Positions 34,134 through 43,707 of a stretch of DNA of 64,000 bases are shown one piece after another. The number at the start of each line of letters is the position of its first letter. The stretch's first letter is position 1. The translations under genes were made by a program, and so were the position numbers. The DNA is from Deltaproteobacteria bacterium (GTDB lineage: Bacteria; Desulfobacterota; Desulfobacteria; Desulfobacterales; Desulfatirhabdiaceae): the NCBI GenBank assembly GCA_016219185.1, contig JACRBZ010000086.1, forward strand, positions 62,001 to 126,000, read 5' to 3'. The notes below the pieces were generated by a model that did no database searches, was not told the origin of the DNA, and saw only the letters and a list, made by a program, of their open reading frames with translations.

Positions 34134-35816
34134 ATGAGCATTGACCCCAACAAAGTCATATATTCGATGATCGGAGTCAGTAAATTTTATCAGAAAAAAC
34201 CCATACTAAAGGACATCTATCTGTCCTATTTTTATGGCGCAAAAATCGGAGTCCTGGGGCTGAACGGCTCCGGGAAAAGCACGTTGCTGCGCATCCTGGC
34301 CGGCGTGGACACTGAATTTAACGGAAAAACCATTCTCACTCCCGGACATACCATCGGATATCTGGAACAGGAACCGCTGTTGGATTCAGACAAAACCGTT
34401 CGCGAAATCGTTGAACAGGGGGTTCAATCCACGGTTGACCTTTTAAAGGAATACAACGATATCAATGAAAAATTCGCCGAACCCCTTTCCGATGATGACA
34501 TGAACAAATTGATCGAAAGACAGGGAGAGGTGCAGGAAAGCCTGGATCATCTGGAAGCCTGGGATCTGGATTCCCGCCTGGAAATGGCCATGGATGCCCT
34601 GCGCTGTCCGCCCGGCGACACACGGGTTCAGGTGCTGTCCGGCGGGGAAAAACGCCGGGTGGCGCTTTGCCGGCTGTTGCTGCAAAAACCCGATATTCTG
34701 CTTCTGGATGAACCCACCAACCATCTGGATGCCGAATCCGTCGCATGGCTGGAACACCATCTTCAGAATTATGCCGGAACCATCATTGCCGTCACCCATG
34801 ACAGGTATTTTCTGGACAATGTTGCCGGCTGGATTTTGGAGCTGGACCGGGGTCAGGGAATTCCCTGGAAAGGCAATTATTCGTCCTGGCTCGATCAGAA
34901 ACACCAGCGGCTTAAAAACGAGGAAAAATCCGAAAGCGAGCGCCAGAAAACCCTCCAGCGGGAACTGGAATGGATCCGCATGAGCCCGAAAGCAAGGCAG
35001 TCCAAATCCAAAGCCCGCATTCAAAGTTACGAAGCCCTTCTGAAACAGGACATCGACAGCCAGGTCCGGGATTTGGAGATCTATATTCCGCCCGGACCCC
35101 GGCTCGGGGATGTCGTAATTCAGGCGGAAGCCGTCGCCAAAGCTTATGACGGCCGGATTCTGGTTGAGGACATGACGTTTTCACTGCCGCCGGGCGGCAT
35201 TGTCGGCGTGATCGGTCCAAACGGCGCCGGTAAAACGACCCTCTTTCGCATGATCACAGGCCAGGAGAAACCGGACGCCGGAGACATTCATGTGGGAAAG
35301 ACCGTTCAATTGGCTTATGTCGATCAAAGCCGCGAAGTTTTGGATGCGAATAAAACGATCTGGGAAACCATTTCCGAAGGCAAGGACATGATCGATCTGG
35401 GAAGCCGCCAGGTCAACTCTCGTGCTTACGTGTCCCGGTTCAACCTTTCCGGCACGGATCAGCAGAAAAAAGTGGGCATGCTGTCCGGAGGAGAGCGCAA
35501 CCGGGTGCATCTGGCCCTGATTCTGAAACAGGCGGCCAATGTCCTGCTTCTGGATGAACCGACCAACGACCTGGATGTCAATACCCTGAGAGCCCTTGAG
35601 CAGGCCCTTGAAAATTTTGCCGGATGCGCCGTTGTGATCAGCCATGACCGCTGGTTTCTGGATCGCATCGCAACCCATATCCTGGCATTTGAAGGAGACA
35701 GCAAGGTTGTCTGGTTTGAAGGCAATTACTCGGATTACGAAACAGACCGGAAAGCCAGGCTGGGCATTGCCGCGGATCAGCCGCATCGCATCAAATACCG
35801 GCAGTTGACGCGGTAG
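34134..35816 (+). CDS. ettA: Energy-dependent translational throttle protein EttA (ABC-F)
   Basis: A 560-residue protein with two ABC ATPase domains: Walker A GLNGSGKST and GPNGAGKTT, signatures LSGGEKRR and LSGGERNR, Walker B LLLDEPTNHLD and LLLDEPTNDLD, and switch histidines in VTHDRYF and SHDRWF. The GAKIGVLGLNG context, the linker between the domains and the length match EttA rather than Uup. EttA binds the ribosomal E site and gates entry into elongation according to ATP/ADP. It has no membrane partner. It follows the Ser/Thr kinase gene. Confidence 0.95.
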   Translation: MSIDPNKVIYSMIGVSKFYQKKPILKDIYLSYFYGAKIGVLGLNGSGKSTLLRILAGVDTEFNGKTILTPGHTIGYLEQEPLLDSDKTVREIVEQGVQSTVDLLKEYNDINEKFAEPLSDDDMNKLIERQGEVQESLDHLEAWDLDSRLEMAMDALRCPPGDTRVQVLSGGEKRRVALCRLLLQKPDILLLDEPTNHLDAESVAWLEHHLQNYAGTIIAVTHDRYFLDNVAGWILELDRGQGIPWKGNYSSWLDQKHQRLKNEEKSESERQKTLQRELEWIRMSPKARQSKSKARIQSYEALLKQDIDSQVRDLEIYIPPGPRLGDVVIQAEAVAKAYDGRILVEDMTFSLPPGGIVGVIGPNGAGKTTLFRMITGQEKPDAGDIHVGKTVQLAYVDQSREVLDANKTIWETISEGKDMIDLGSRQVNSRAYVSRFNLSGTDQQKKVGMLSGGERNRVHLALILKQAANVLLLDEPTNDLDVNTLRALEQALENFAGCAVVISHDRWFLDRIATHILAFEGDSKVVWFEGNYSDYETDRKARLGIAADQPHRIKYRQLTR

Positions 35817-35831
35817 GGGTCGGGAGTCAGT

Positions 35832-36689
35832 ATGATGAACAGGGCACAAGATCAGGCGGTGCAGATCGTTTTGGACCCGGAAATACCCGGAGGCGTTTAT
35901 CTTTGCCAGGTCAGCGAAACCGTATCGTGCGGGGCCTGCTGCGGCCTGTACAATGTGGCCGGCCTGTCCCGGGATGGCCTTTACGCCCTGCTGGCAAAAC
36001 GGACCCATCGGTTTTCCGAAATGGCCGGCCGCAACCTGGATGCCGTGCTTTCGTTCCGGAAATGGGTGGAGGAGAGCGAGCCGCAAGAGCGGCCGTTTCC
36101 GGAATTTCATCACTGCCCCTATATCGGGCTTATCGGCCGGGACGCGTCACGGCCGGGCTGCCTGCTTCATCCGCTGGGAAACAGCGGCATTGACTTGCGG
36201 GGGATCAGCGATTACGGCGGATTTGCCTGCCGTACTTATTTTTGTCCGACCCACGATTGCCTTTCCGCGGACATTAAAATTCTGATCCGTAAAGCTGCCA
36301 GAGACTGGTTCGAGTATGGCCTGATGATTACCGAAGCATCCCTGGTGCAGGCGTTTCTTGATGTCGCCGGCCATGTGGCTGCATGCCGGACGGCCCCCGA
36401 CCCTGACCCCGCGGACATCATGCGGGAACTGATGGATTTAAAATGCTGCTGGCCGTATCGCTCTGATCCGGCCAGCGGACTGATTCATTATTTTTTCAAC
36501 GACAAGCTTTATGCCAGAGCGCCGGTGGATTATGCCGCCATCGGCGCGGAAGCTTCTCCTTATAACAGAATTTTCCAGGAACTCGGATCCGGATTTGATT
36601 CGGTCAAAGCGCTTCGGGAAGCGGAAGCTATCGTGGAGGCATTGCTCAAACGCACAGCACTTTTGCGCCGCGAATTTTCCGCTCTTTGA
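35832..36689 (+). CDS. Cys-rich protein of unknown function (possible metal-binding)
   Basis: A 285-residue soluble protein. The N-terminal half contains SCGACCGLYN, CPYIG, PGCLLHP and ACRTYFCPTHDC, a spacing that recalls the YkgJ-type zinc/iron-chelating family. The C-terminal half is helical, with one CC pair. GGGAG precedes the double ATG. It is 15 bp after ettA and so probably co-transcribed with it and the kinase. Its 3' end overlaps the convergent alcohol dehydrogenase gene by 44 bp. No enzymatic function can be assigned. Confidence 0.75.
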   Translation: MMNRAQDQAVQIVLDPEIPGGVYLCQVSETVSCGACCGLYNVAGLSRDGLYALLAKRTHRFSEMAGRNLDAVLSFRKWVEESEPQERPFPEFHHCPYIGLIGRDASRPGCLLHPLGNSGIDLRGISDYGGFACRTYFCPTHDCLSADIKILIRKAARDWFEYGLMITEASLVQAFLDVAGHVAACRTAPDPDPADIMRELMDLKCCWPYRSDPASGLIHYFFNDKLYARAPVDYAAIGAEASPYNRIFQELGSGFDSVKALREAEAIVEALLKRTALLRREFSAL

Positions 36690-37689
36690 GCTCAATCAGG
36701 GCATCATTGGCGGATTCCAGTGGATATACCTGGATTTCCGGAACAATGGGGATCCGGGAAGCGATTTCCAGAAAATCGCGGATATCCTGTCGCGCAACAT
36801 TGGCAACGCTTTTGATTTCCTTTTCCATCCACAAATGGCGGGGATAATCCAAACGCATCAGGATATCCTGATCCAGGGGTTCTTTTCGGATCGCGTTGAT
36901 GACCAGCCTGCCGCCGCTTTTCAGATGCTCCAATGCGAATACAATCGGTTTCCATACCGGCGTCGTATCGATAATGGCATCCAGCAGCTCCGGAGGGGGC
37001 GCTTCGGTATCGCCGGCCCAGACTGCACCGATTTCCCGTGCAAAGGACTGTTCGGCGCGGCTTCGGGCAAACACGAAACACCTGCTTCGGGGAAACCGGT
37101 AGTTCAGCATTTTCAGCACCAGATGGGCGGATGCACCAAAACCCGTCAGTCCCAGAGACTGCCCGTCTTGGATATTCGCCAGCCGAAGCGAGCGGTACCC
37201 GATCGCGCCGGCGCACAGCAGGGGCGCTGCCTGGACATCACTGAAATACTCGGGGATCGCGTATGCATAAGCTTCCCTGGCCGTCATGAACTCGGCGTAC
37301 CCGCCGTTCACATCTCTTCCGGTTGCCCGGAAAGAGGGGCACAGGTTTTCATTGCCGTTCCGGCAGAAAACGCAGGTTCCGCAGGCACTGTATATCCATC
37401 CCACGCCGACCCGCTCGCCAATATGGAATCGGGAAGCATTCGGCCCGCACTTTACCACATGGCCCACGACCTGATGGCCGGGAATGACCGGAAATCGGGG
37501 CGGCGGGGTGCGTCCCTCGATTTCATCCAGTTCCGTATGGCAGACGCCGCAGGCTGAAACCCGGATCAGGATCTCCCCCTCCCTGGGTTCCGGAACGGCA
37601 AGTTCCATCATTGCAAGCGGCCTGCTGCCCGCGGAAACCCCGCTGATGCCGGTAATTACCATGGCTTTCATAAATTCAGGAGGCTTCAT
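36646..37689 (-). CDS. Zinc-dependent alcohol dehydrogenase (MDR family)
   Basis: A 347-residue medium-chain dehydrogenase/reductase. Catalytic zinc ligands are Cys in CGVCHTEL and His in PGHQVVGHV; the structural zinc loop has four cysteines (ACGTCVFCRNGNENLC). The nucleotide-binding part reads GLTGFGASAHLVLKML, where the last Gly of GxGxxG is Ala, as in the AdhA/propanol-preferring group. It should oxidise alcohols or reduce aldehydes with NAD(H). ATG 37689 has GGAA nearby; an ATG 18 nt later is possible. The 3' end overlaps the convergent Cys-rich gene. Confidence 0.92.
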   Translation of the reverse strand: MKPPEFMKAMVITGISGVSAGSRPLAMMELAVPEPREGEILIRVSACGVCHTELDEIEGRTPPPRFPVIPGHQVVGHVVKCGPNASRFHIGERVGVGWIYSACGTCVFCRNGNENLCPSFRATGRDVNGGYAEFMTAREAYAYAIPEYFSDVQAAPLLCAGAIGYRSLRLANIQDGQSLGLTGFGASAHLVLKMLNYRFPRSRCFVFARSRAEQSFAREIGAVWAGDTEAPPPELLDAIIDTTPVWKPIVFALEHLKSGGRLVINAIRKEPLDQDILMRLDYPRHLWMEKEIKSVANVARQDIRDFLEIASRIPIVPEIQVYPLESANDALIELKERKIRGAKVLCV

Positions 37690-37917
37690 ATCGTTTTATT
37701 CCGTTTTCTTTGACTTCCCCGGTTTGCCCTGAAACCGATGCCTGTCAGATCTTTCACCCAGGAGACAACCGCATAAATTGCCCGTCAGGCTGACAGGGTG
37801 ATGCCGGGAATTTCGGTGCGTTTAAGCGGGCCATGCATCATGCAATAAGCGGAAATTTTCGGAAAATCAAGAAAAACCGGCAGGATGTGCCCCAATGGAA
37901 ATATTTTGATTCCGCCA

Positions 37918-37946
37918 TTGAATGAAAACCGTAATTTTAGTATAAT
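37918..37946 (+). promoter_or_regulatory. Sigma-70-type promoter upstream of the ExoIII gene
   Basis: TTGAAT (37918-37923) and TATAAT (37941-37946) are separated by exactly 17 bp in an A+T-rich stretch. Transcription would start near 37953 and run through the hairpin at 37989-38027 into the ExoIII gene. Confidence 0.6.
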
Positions 37947-37988
37947 CTTTTATAATTATACAGTCGCAACCATGCTTGAAAGCAAAAT

Positions 37989-38027
37989 GGCCATGGCGTA
38001 TGGGTTTGATATCCATACGTCATGGCC
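37989..38027 (+). other. Long hairpin in the leader of the ExoIII gene
   Basis: The arms GGCCATGGCGTATGG and CCATACGTCATGGCC pair over 15 bp with one wobble around a 9-base loop, flanked by AAAAT before and GTTTATCTT after. It looks like a bidirectional terminator or attenuator lying between the promoter at 37918 and the likely start at 38124. Confidence 0.6.
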
Positions 38028-38123
38028 GTTTATCTTCCGGCAAGGCTTAATATAAACCACCGCGCCCTCGCACGAACCATCGTGAAAGCGCCCCTTCTAA
38101 AAAGCGGGATGCCAGAATATTCC

Positions 38124-38909
38124 ATGACGAAACAGACCTTAAAATTGATATCCTGGAATGTCAACGGCCTGAATGCGCTGATGGCCAAGGGATTTGTTCA
38201 GCAGATCAAGGATCTGAACGCCGACATTATCGCCATTCAGGAAACCAAACTTCAGGAATCCAAGCTGACCGAAGCGATGAAGAACATTGACGGGTATGAA
38301 TCCTACTGGTCGTATTCAACCGTAAAAAAAGGCTACAGCGGGGTGGGAACATACACCCGAATCCCCCCACTTTCAGTTAGCTACGGCATCGGTATTCCCG
38401 AATACGACCAGGAAGGCCGAATCTGTGAAATGGATTTCGGGGACTTTATTTTCTTCAATGTCTATTTCCCCAATGGTCAGATGGGAGAAGACCGTCTGCA
38501 ATACAAACTCAGCTTTTATGAGGCGTTCTTTGCCCATGCCGACCGCTATCGCCTTCAGGGCAAAAGCGTGATCATCTGCGGTGATTTCAATACGGCTCAC
38601 AATGAAATCGATCTGAAAAACCCCAAAGCCAACGAGAATTATTCCGGCTTTCTCAGAATCGAACGGGACTGGATGGACCGCATTCTTCAAAACGGCTACG
38701 TGGACACATTCCGACACCTGTACCCGGATACCGAAAAGTATTCCTGGTGGACTTACCGGTTTGGCGCCAGATCCAGAAATATCGGATGGCGGATCGATTA
38801 TTTCATCGTTTCCCGGGATCTGATGGAAAAAAACCGGATCAAGGATGCCTTCATCGATAATGACATCCTCGGCTCCGATCATTGTCCGGTGGGCCTGATG
38901 CTGTTCTGA
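38124..38909 (+). CDS. xthA: Exodeoxyribonuclease III / AP endonuclease
   Basis: A 261-residue member of the ExoIII/Ape1 family: LISWNVNGLNAL, QETKLQE (metal Glu), GDFNTAHNEIDL, GWRIDYF and GSDHCPV with the catalytic Asp-His. It cleaves at abasic sites and trims 3' ends in base-excision repair. The start at 38124 fits the family N-terminus; an upstream frame to 38022 would run into the leader hairpin. An ATG at 38109 is also possible. Neither start has a strong ribosome site. Confidence 0.95.
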   Translation: MTKQTLKLISWNVNGLNALMAKGFVQQIKDLNADIIAIQETKLQESKLTEAMKNIDGYESYWSYSTVKKGYSGVGTYTRIPPLSVSYGIGIPEYDQEGRICEMDFGDFIFFNVYFPNGQMGEDRLQYKLSFYEAFFAHADRYRLQGKSVIICGDFNTAHNEIDLKNPKANENYSGFLRIERDWMDRILQNGYVDTFRHLYPDTEKYSWWTYRFGARSRNIGWRIDYFIVSRDLMEKNRIKDAFIDNDILGSDHCPVGLMLF

Positions 38910-39012
38910 TGACATGAATCCTTTTTATCGGTTTCGTCTCTAAAGAATCAAAATGTCGGATATGAAACGCGGATCATTATCGCTGGACAAACCTGGAATA
39001 TAGGAGAACAAC

Positions 39013-39210
39013 ATGCCTATTTACGAATACGAATGCGAATCCTGCCATCACAACTTCGAGCAGTTGGTTTTTAAAAACAAAGAAGAAAAGGCATCCTGCC
39101 CATGCTGTGGATCCGACCGGACCCGAAAGCTCATCAGTTGTGCCAGCTTTTTAAGCGGTTCCGGCGCCGGCACGTGCAAACCTTCCGCACCAAGCAAAGG
39201 ATTTTCCTGA
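39013..39210 (+). CDS. FmdB-type zinc-ribbon protein
   Basis: A 65-residue protein beginning MPIYEYECESC, the standard FmdB (CxxC_CXXC_SSSS) start, with a second CPCC pair 22 residues later and a Ser/Gly-rich tail. The four cysteines should hold one zinc. Members are thought to regulate transcription or translation, but the role is not established. AGGAG precedes the ATG. Confidence 0.9.
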   Translation: MPIYEYECESCHHNFEQLVFKNKEEKASCPCCGSDRTRKLISCASFLSGSGAGTCKPSAPSKGFS

Positions 39211-39330
39211 GCCGGATAGCCCGCGGCGGTCGCCGCAGCCATAAACAATGAGCGATGGGCTGTCTCTTTTCGCATGGCCGATCGTCTTTTTTCAAGCCCT
39301 CATGGGCGTTCACATAAATAACGGATCATC

Positions 39331-41190
39331 ATGAACCTTTCAGGTCAGCAGCAACAGGCAGTCGAATATCTGGATTCTCCCACCCTGGTCGTTGCCGGGG
39401 CCGGGTCCGGAAAAACCCGAACCTTAACCGCCAAAATCGCGCATCTGATTGCGCGCAGCATTCCATCGGACCGCATTCTGGCCATCACGTTCACCAATAA
39501 GGCTGCCGAGGAAATGAAATCCCGGCTGGTGGAATTGACCGGCATTCCGGCCTATCAATTTCCGTGGGTCCGGACCTTTCATTCCGCCTGCTTCAGAATC
39601 TTCAAGGAACATTGCGCGCTTTTGGGATACCAGCCGCCGCTGCAAATCTACGCCTCCTATCAACAGCAAAAACTGATAAAAGATATCGCTGTCGGAGAAA
39701 TGAACATCGAGAAGTCTTTTGTACCCGTCATTGCCGCGGAAATCTCCAATGCCAAAAACTCGGGATCTCCGGAGACTTATTTCACGCATAAGCCGCGGGT
39801 TGCCAGAAAGCGGATGATCGATATTTTCCATCGCTATGAACAGGAGCTGAAATCCAAGAATGCCGTGGATTTTGACAATATCCTCTTCTTGACGCGCAAC
39901 CTGCTTCGGGACCATGAATCCATCAGGGCCTATTATCAGAATCTCTTTGATTTCATTCTCTGCGATGAATACCAGGATACCAACAACATCCAGGAAGAGC
40001 TGACCGGGCTGCTCATGAAGAACGGCAAGCTCTTTTGCGTGGGCGATGACTGGCAGGCCATTTATTCCTTTCGGGGCAGCAATGTGGATCATTTTCTGTC
40101 TTTCCAGGATAAGTACAAGGGGGCAAAAATTTTCAGGCTGGAACAAAACTACCGCTCAGCCGATGAAATCGTTCAGGTTGCCAATGACCTGATCGAATAC
40201 AACAGCCACAAGCTGGATAAAAAATGCTTTTCGGAAAAACACGGCGGCCGTGTGGAACTCTACGATTTTGATAATGACAACGAGGAGGCCGACTGGATTT
40301 CCAGAAAGATTCTCAGCCTGAATGGCATGGAAATTCCGCTGGATAAAATGGCGGTTCTGTACCGGACCAAATTCTGTTCCCTGTCCTTTGAAAAAGCATT
40401 CCGCCAGGCGGGAATTCCGTATCGCATGCTGGGCGGAAAAGGTTTTTTCGAACGAAAGGAAATCCTGGACATCAACTGTTACCTGACCGCCGCGGCATTC
40501 ATCAAGGATGATGCGGCATTTGAACGGATCGTCAACACGCCGAAACGCGGCCTGGGTCCGGGGGCTGTAAAAAAACTATTGACTTTGAAAACTCCGGAAG
40601 CCGGCCTTCAGGAAGCAGCCAGAATCGCCCTGAACGAGACGATTCTGGCTCCCAAAGTCTATCAGGCCCTTAAGTCGCTTCTGGAACTTCTGGATGATAT
40701 CCGGGAGATGAAGCCGGCGGATGCCATCCAGACGATTCTTGACCGGGTAAACTACATGGCTTATCTTAAGGAATACGTCAAGGCCGACACCATGGACTTT
40801 ACCTCCAGGCAGGAAAACATCGAACAGCTCGTGTATTCGGCCTCTCAGAAAGACTCGATCGTGGAATATCTGGAAGAAGCCGCCCTGGTTCGGGAAGATA
40901 AAAAAGAGGATGAGGAAGAAAAATCCCGTGGTGTCAGTCTTTCAACGATTCATGCGGCCAAGGGACTTGAATTTCATGTGGTCTTTGTCGTGGGATGCGA
41001 AGAGCAGCTTTTCCCGCACTGGCGATCCCTGGACACGACCGCCGGGCTTTATGAAGAACGGCGACTGATGTATGTTGCCGTGACGCGCTCTGAAAAATAT
41101 CTTTTCCTGACCTGTGCCGGATACCGGAAAGGCCAGTTCAACCGAAAGAGCCGCTTTCTGGATGAGATTGAAGAATCGTTGAATCGTTAA
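39331..41190 (+). CDS. UvrD/Rep-family superfamily 1 DNA helicase
   Basis: A 619-residue SF1A helicase. The Q motif and Walker A are at the start (QQAVEY, VVAGAGSGKT), motif II is CDEYQDTN, motif III GDDWQAIYSFRG, motif IV QNYRS, motif V STIHAAKGLEF and motif VI YVAVTRS. It is shorter than E. coli UvrD/Rep (about 670-720) and lacks the usual long C-terminal tail. It unwinds DNA 3' to 5' in repair or replication restart. ExoIII and FmdB lie just upstream in the same direction. Confidence 0.92.
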   Translation: MNLSGQQQQAVEYLDSPTLVVAGAGSGKTRTLTAKIAHLIARSIPSDRILAITFTNKAAEEMKSRLVELTGIPAYQFPWVRTFHSACFRIFKEHCALLGYQPPLQIYASYQQQKLIKDIAVGEMNIEKSFVPVIAAEISNAKNSGSPETYFTHKPRVARKRMIDIFHRYEQELKSKNAVDFDNILFLTRNLLRDHESIRAYYQNLFDFILCDEYQDTNNIQEELTGLLMKNGKLFCVGDDWQAIYSFRGSNVDHFLSFQDKYKGAKIFRLEQNYRSADEIVQVANDLIEYNSHKLDKKCFSEKHGGRVELYDFDNDNEEADWISRKILSLNGMEIPLDKMAVLYRTKFCSLSFEKAFRQAGIPYRMLGGKGFFERKEILDINCYLTAAAFIKDDAAFERIVNTPKRGLGPGAVKKLLTLKTPEAGLQEAARIALNETILAPKVYQALKSLLELLDDIREMKPADAIQTILDRVNYMAYLKEYVKADTMDFTSRQENIEQLVYSASQKDSIVEYLEEAALVREDKKEDEEEKSRGVSLSTIHAAKGLEFHVVFVVGCEEQLFPHWRSLDTTAGLYEERRLMYVAVTRSEKYLFLTCAGYRKGQFNRKSRFLDEIEESLNR

Positions 41191-41229
41191 TGGGTTTTTA
41201 AATATGAGCAAGTTACAGGATAGGTCTTT

Positions 41230-41979
41230 ATGAGCATCATCGGAAAACTGGTTGGAGGGGCCATAGGCTTTGCCCTGGGCGGCCCGATCGGCGCCATTGC
41301 CGGAGCCGTGTTCGGCCATGCATTTGATAACAAACCCGCGGACAGCACCGGTACCATGAATCTGTCGTATGGCGAATCGTCGCAGATCACTTTTTTTGTG
41401 GCTGCATTTTCCATGCTGGGCAAACTGGCCAGGACAGACGGCCAGGTTTCCCGTGCGGAAATGGAGGCTGTCCGGCAATTCATGACCTATGATCTGAACC
41501 TGAGCCCGGAAAGCCAGCAGGTTGCCATCAATATTTTCCATACGGCGCAGGAATCTCACGAATCTTTTGAAAGTTTTGCCTCCCAGTTCTACGGGCAGTT
41601 TCATGTTCAGCCCCAGATGCTGGAACTGATGATGGACATCCTGCTCCGGGTATCGGTTGCTGACGGCGTCATCCATCCCAGCGAAGAACGGCTGATTCAG
41701 TCGGCAGCTTCCATTTTTGGTTTCAGCAGCGCCCAGTATGCCGGAATCCGGTCTCGATATGCCCGTGAGGTGAACAAATACTATGCGGTTCTGGGATGCT
41801 CGAATAACGACTCGGACGAGCAAATCAAAAAACAATACCGCAAGCTGGTCTCTGAATATCATCCGGACAAAATCATTGCCAAGGGCCTGCCAGATGAATT
41901 TATCAAGTTTGCCAATGACAAGTTCAATGAAATTCAGGAAGCCTATGAAGCGGTTAAAAAAGAAAGAGGAATTGGCTGA
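41230..41979 (+). CDS. djlA: DjlA-like co-chaperone (TerB plus J domain)
   Basis: A 249-residue protein. The Gly/Ala-rich N-terminus (GGAIGFALGGPIGAIAGAVFG) is a likely membrane anchor. A TerB-like helical domain (about 55-180) follows, then a C-terminal J domain (about 185-249) with the HPD motif in EYHPDKI. DjlA stimulates DnaK ATPase at the inner membrane. It lies 39 bp after the helicase gene, and its last 35 bp overlap the start of the heptosyltransferase gene, so the two are translationally linked. Confidence 0.9.
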   Translation: MSIIGKLVGGAIGFALGGPIGAIAGAVFGHAFDNKPADSTGTMNLSYGESSQITFFVAAFSMLGKLARTDGQVSRAEMEAVRQFMTYDLNLSPESQQVAINIFHTAQESHESFESFASQFYGQFHVQPQMLELMMDILLRVSVADGVIHPSEERLIQSAASIFGFSSAQYAGIRSRYAREVNKYYAVLGCSNNDSDEQIKKQYRKLVSEYHPDKIIAKGLPDEFIKFANDKFNEIQEAYEAVKKERGIG

Positions 41980-43060
41980 CCGGAGTCCCCTGCCGGCGGC
42001 CCACCCGCAGCCATATCGTCGCATCCTCCTGATTCAGCTCGGCGATATCGGCGATGTCATTCTGACGCTTCCGGCCATAAAAGCGCTGAGGGAAAATTTT
42101 CCGGAATCCAGGCTTGTGGTTTGCGTACGGGAAAAGGCTAGGGAGATCATTGAAGATTGCCCCTGGGCATCCGCGGTAATGACAGTCCGAAAGGAAAAGA
42201 AGCGACTCAAAGCCGCGATTCTGGATCAGGCTCACTGGATGCGGGAACTTCGCTCGCACCGGTTTGATCTGGCGATCGACCTTCGCACCGGCACACGGGG
42301 TGCGATCATTGCCGCATTATCCGGGGCCGGTACGCGAATCGGCCGGTTTGCGGCTGATGGCCGGCTGTGGCGAAACCGGGTGTTTACACATCTGGTCACG
42401 CCGCCGGACGAAGCAAGCCAATATGCGGCCGAACACAATCTGAATATCCTTCGCCCCCTGTGCCTGAAGGGTCGGGACAGGGCACTGCAAATCACGATCC
42501 CCAGTCATAGAAAGCAGACCGCAATCCGCCTGCTTTCCAGTGAAAAAATTCCCATGGACCGACCGATTCTGGCGTTTCACCCGTTTTCCTTGTGGAAATA
42601 CAAGGAATGGCAGGTGAATTCCTGCGCCGAACTGATCGATGACGTCCAGCTTCGTTATGGCGTGACGGTCATCATCACCGGATCAACGGAAGAGCGCGGC
42701 CGCGCGGATCAGGTGGTGGCGCGCTGCCGAACCCAACCCTTTAATCTTGCGGGGAAAACATCCATCGGTGAGCTGGCCGCCGTTCTTTCCGCTTGCCGCG
42801 GTTTTATCGGGGTGGATACCGCGGCCCTTCATCTGGCGGCAGCCGTCGGCATTCCGACACTGGGCATCTTCGGGCCATCTCCCGCCGTTTGCTGGGCACC
42901 GAGAGGCAGCCGGCACACGATAGTTTCCAAAAACATGCCCTGCGTTCCCTGCCGCCGGAAAGGATGCCAAAACTCTGAGATCAGCCAGTGCCTGAATGAA
43001 TTGACTTTAGAGGACATTCATGAAGAGCTGAGCCGGTTTATCGCCTCAGCGGTCACATGA
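41945..43060 (+). CDS. Glycosyltransferase family 9 (lipopolysaccharide heptosyltransferase-like)
   Basis: A 371-residue GT-B protein: RILLIQLGDIGDVILTLPAIKAL at the start, AFHPFSLWKYKEW in the middle, and GVDTAALHLAAAVGIPTLGIFGPS in the donor-binding part. These are family 9 features, which transfer ADP-heptose to lipid A-core. A cysteine set near the end (CVPCRRKGCQNSEISQC) is typical of RfaF/WaaF-like proteins. The ATG at 41945, with AGGA close upstream, gives a 35-bp overlap with djlA; longer frames would lie inside djlA. Confidence 0.9.
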   Translation: MKRLKKKEELADRSPLPAAHPQPYRRILLIQLGDIGDVILTLPAIKALRENFPESRLVVCVREKAREIIEDCPWASAVMTVRKEKKRLKAAILDQAHWMRELRSHRFDLAIDLRTGTRGAIIAALSGAGTRIGRFAADGRLWRNRVFTHLVTPPDEASQYAAEHNLNILRPLCLKGRDRALQITIPSHRKQTAIRLLSSEKIPMDRPILAFHPFSLWKYKEWQVNSCAELIDDVQLRYGVTVIITGSTEERGRADQVVARCRTQPFNLAGKTSIGELAAVLSACRGFIGVDTAALHLAAAVGIPTLGIFGPSPAVCWAPRGSRHTIVSKNMPCVPCRRKGCQNSEISQCLNELTLEDIHEELSRFIASAVT

Positions 43061-43118
43061 GGGGGTATGTGCGTGTACGGATTACAGCCCACAATCACTT
43101 AACTGGAGGACTGCCATC

Positions 43119-43688
43119 ATGAAAAAACCGCGTATGATCTGGACAATCCTGGCGTGTCTGTTGCTTTTGCCTGTTTTTTCGGCAGCCGAGGTGGTGCCGC
43201 CGGCCGAAGGCGGAAAGCTTCCGGACATCAGGCTTGCGATCCCCGCCGATGCCGGTTACCGGACATATCTGGGCATTAAAGGGGAAGGGACTTTTTCCCT
43301 TCCCCAGATCAAGGCACCGGTTGTCATCGTTGAAATTTTCAGCATGTACTGCCCGCATTGCCAGAGGGAAGCCCCAAGCGTCAATGATCTGTATTCAAAA
43401 ATTCAGAGCAGCGAAAAACTGAAGGACAAGGTTAAGCTCGTTGGCATCGGCGTGGGCAATTCCCCATTTGAAGTCGAATATTTCAAAAAGACATATTCAA
43501 TTCAGTTTCCGCTGTTTTCAGACGGCGAGTTTATCGTTCACAAACAGCTCGGTGAAGTCAGAACCCCCTATTTTATCGGCATCAAAAACCACAGGGACGG
43601 CAGTCACACCCTCTTTTATTCCAAGCTGGGGGGAATTGCCGACAACGCCGGCTTTCTGAAACTGATTCAGGCGCAATTAAACCAGTGA
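43119..43688 (+). CDS. Exported thioredoxin-like (TlpA/redoxin) protein
   Basis: A 189-residue protein with a signal peptide (LLLLPVFSAAE) and a thioredoxin fold. The active site is CPHC in IFSMYCPHCQREAP, and the cis-Pro loop is VRTPYFIG. It should exchange disulfides in the periplasm. CTGGAGG precedes the ATG. The gene is 58 bp after the heptosyltransferase and 19 bp before a peroxiredoxin gene, with which it very probably forms a functional pair. Confidence 0.88.
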   Translation: MKKPRMIWTILACLLLLPVFSAAEVVPPAEGGKLPDIRLAIPADAGYRTYLGIKGEGTFSLPQIKAPVVIVEIFSMYCPHCQREAPSVNDLYSKIQSSEKLKDKVKLVGIGVGNSPFEVEYFKKTYSIQFPLFSDGEFIVHKQLGEVRTPYFIGIKNHRDGSHTLFYSKLGGIADNAGFLKLIQAQLNQ

Positions 43689-43707
43689 GTTCCGCCATGG
43701 AGGGATT

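Noticed and set aside
35181..36113. A 310-codon minus-strand frame across ettA and the next gene
   Set aside because: Antisense shadow spanning two genes with strong motifs on the other strand.
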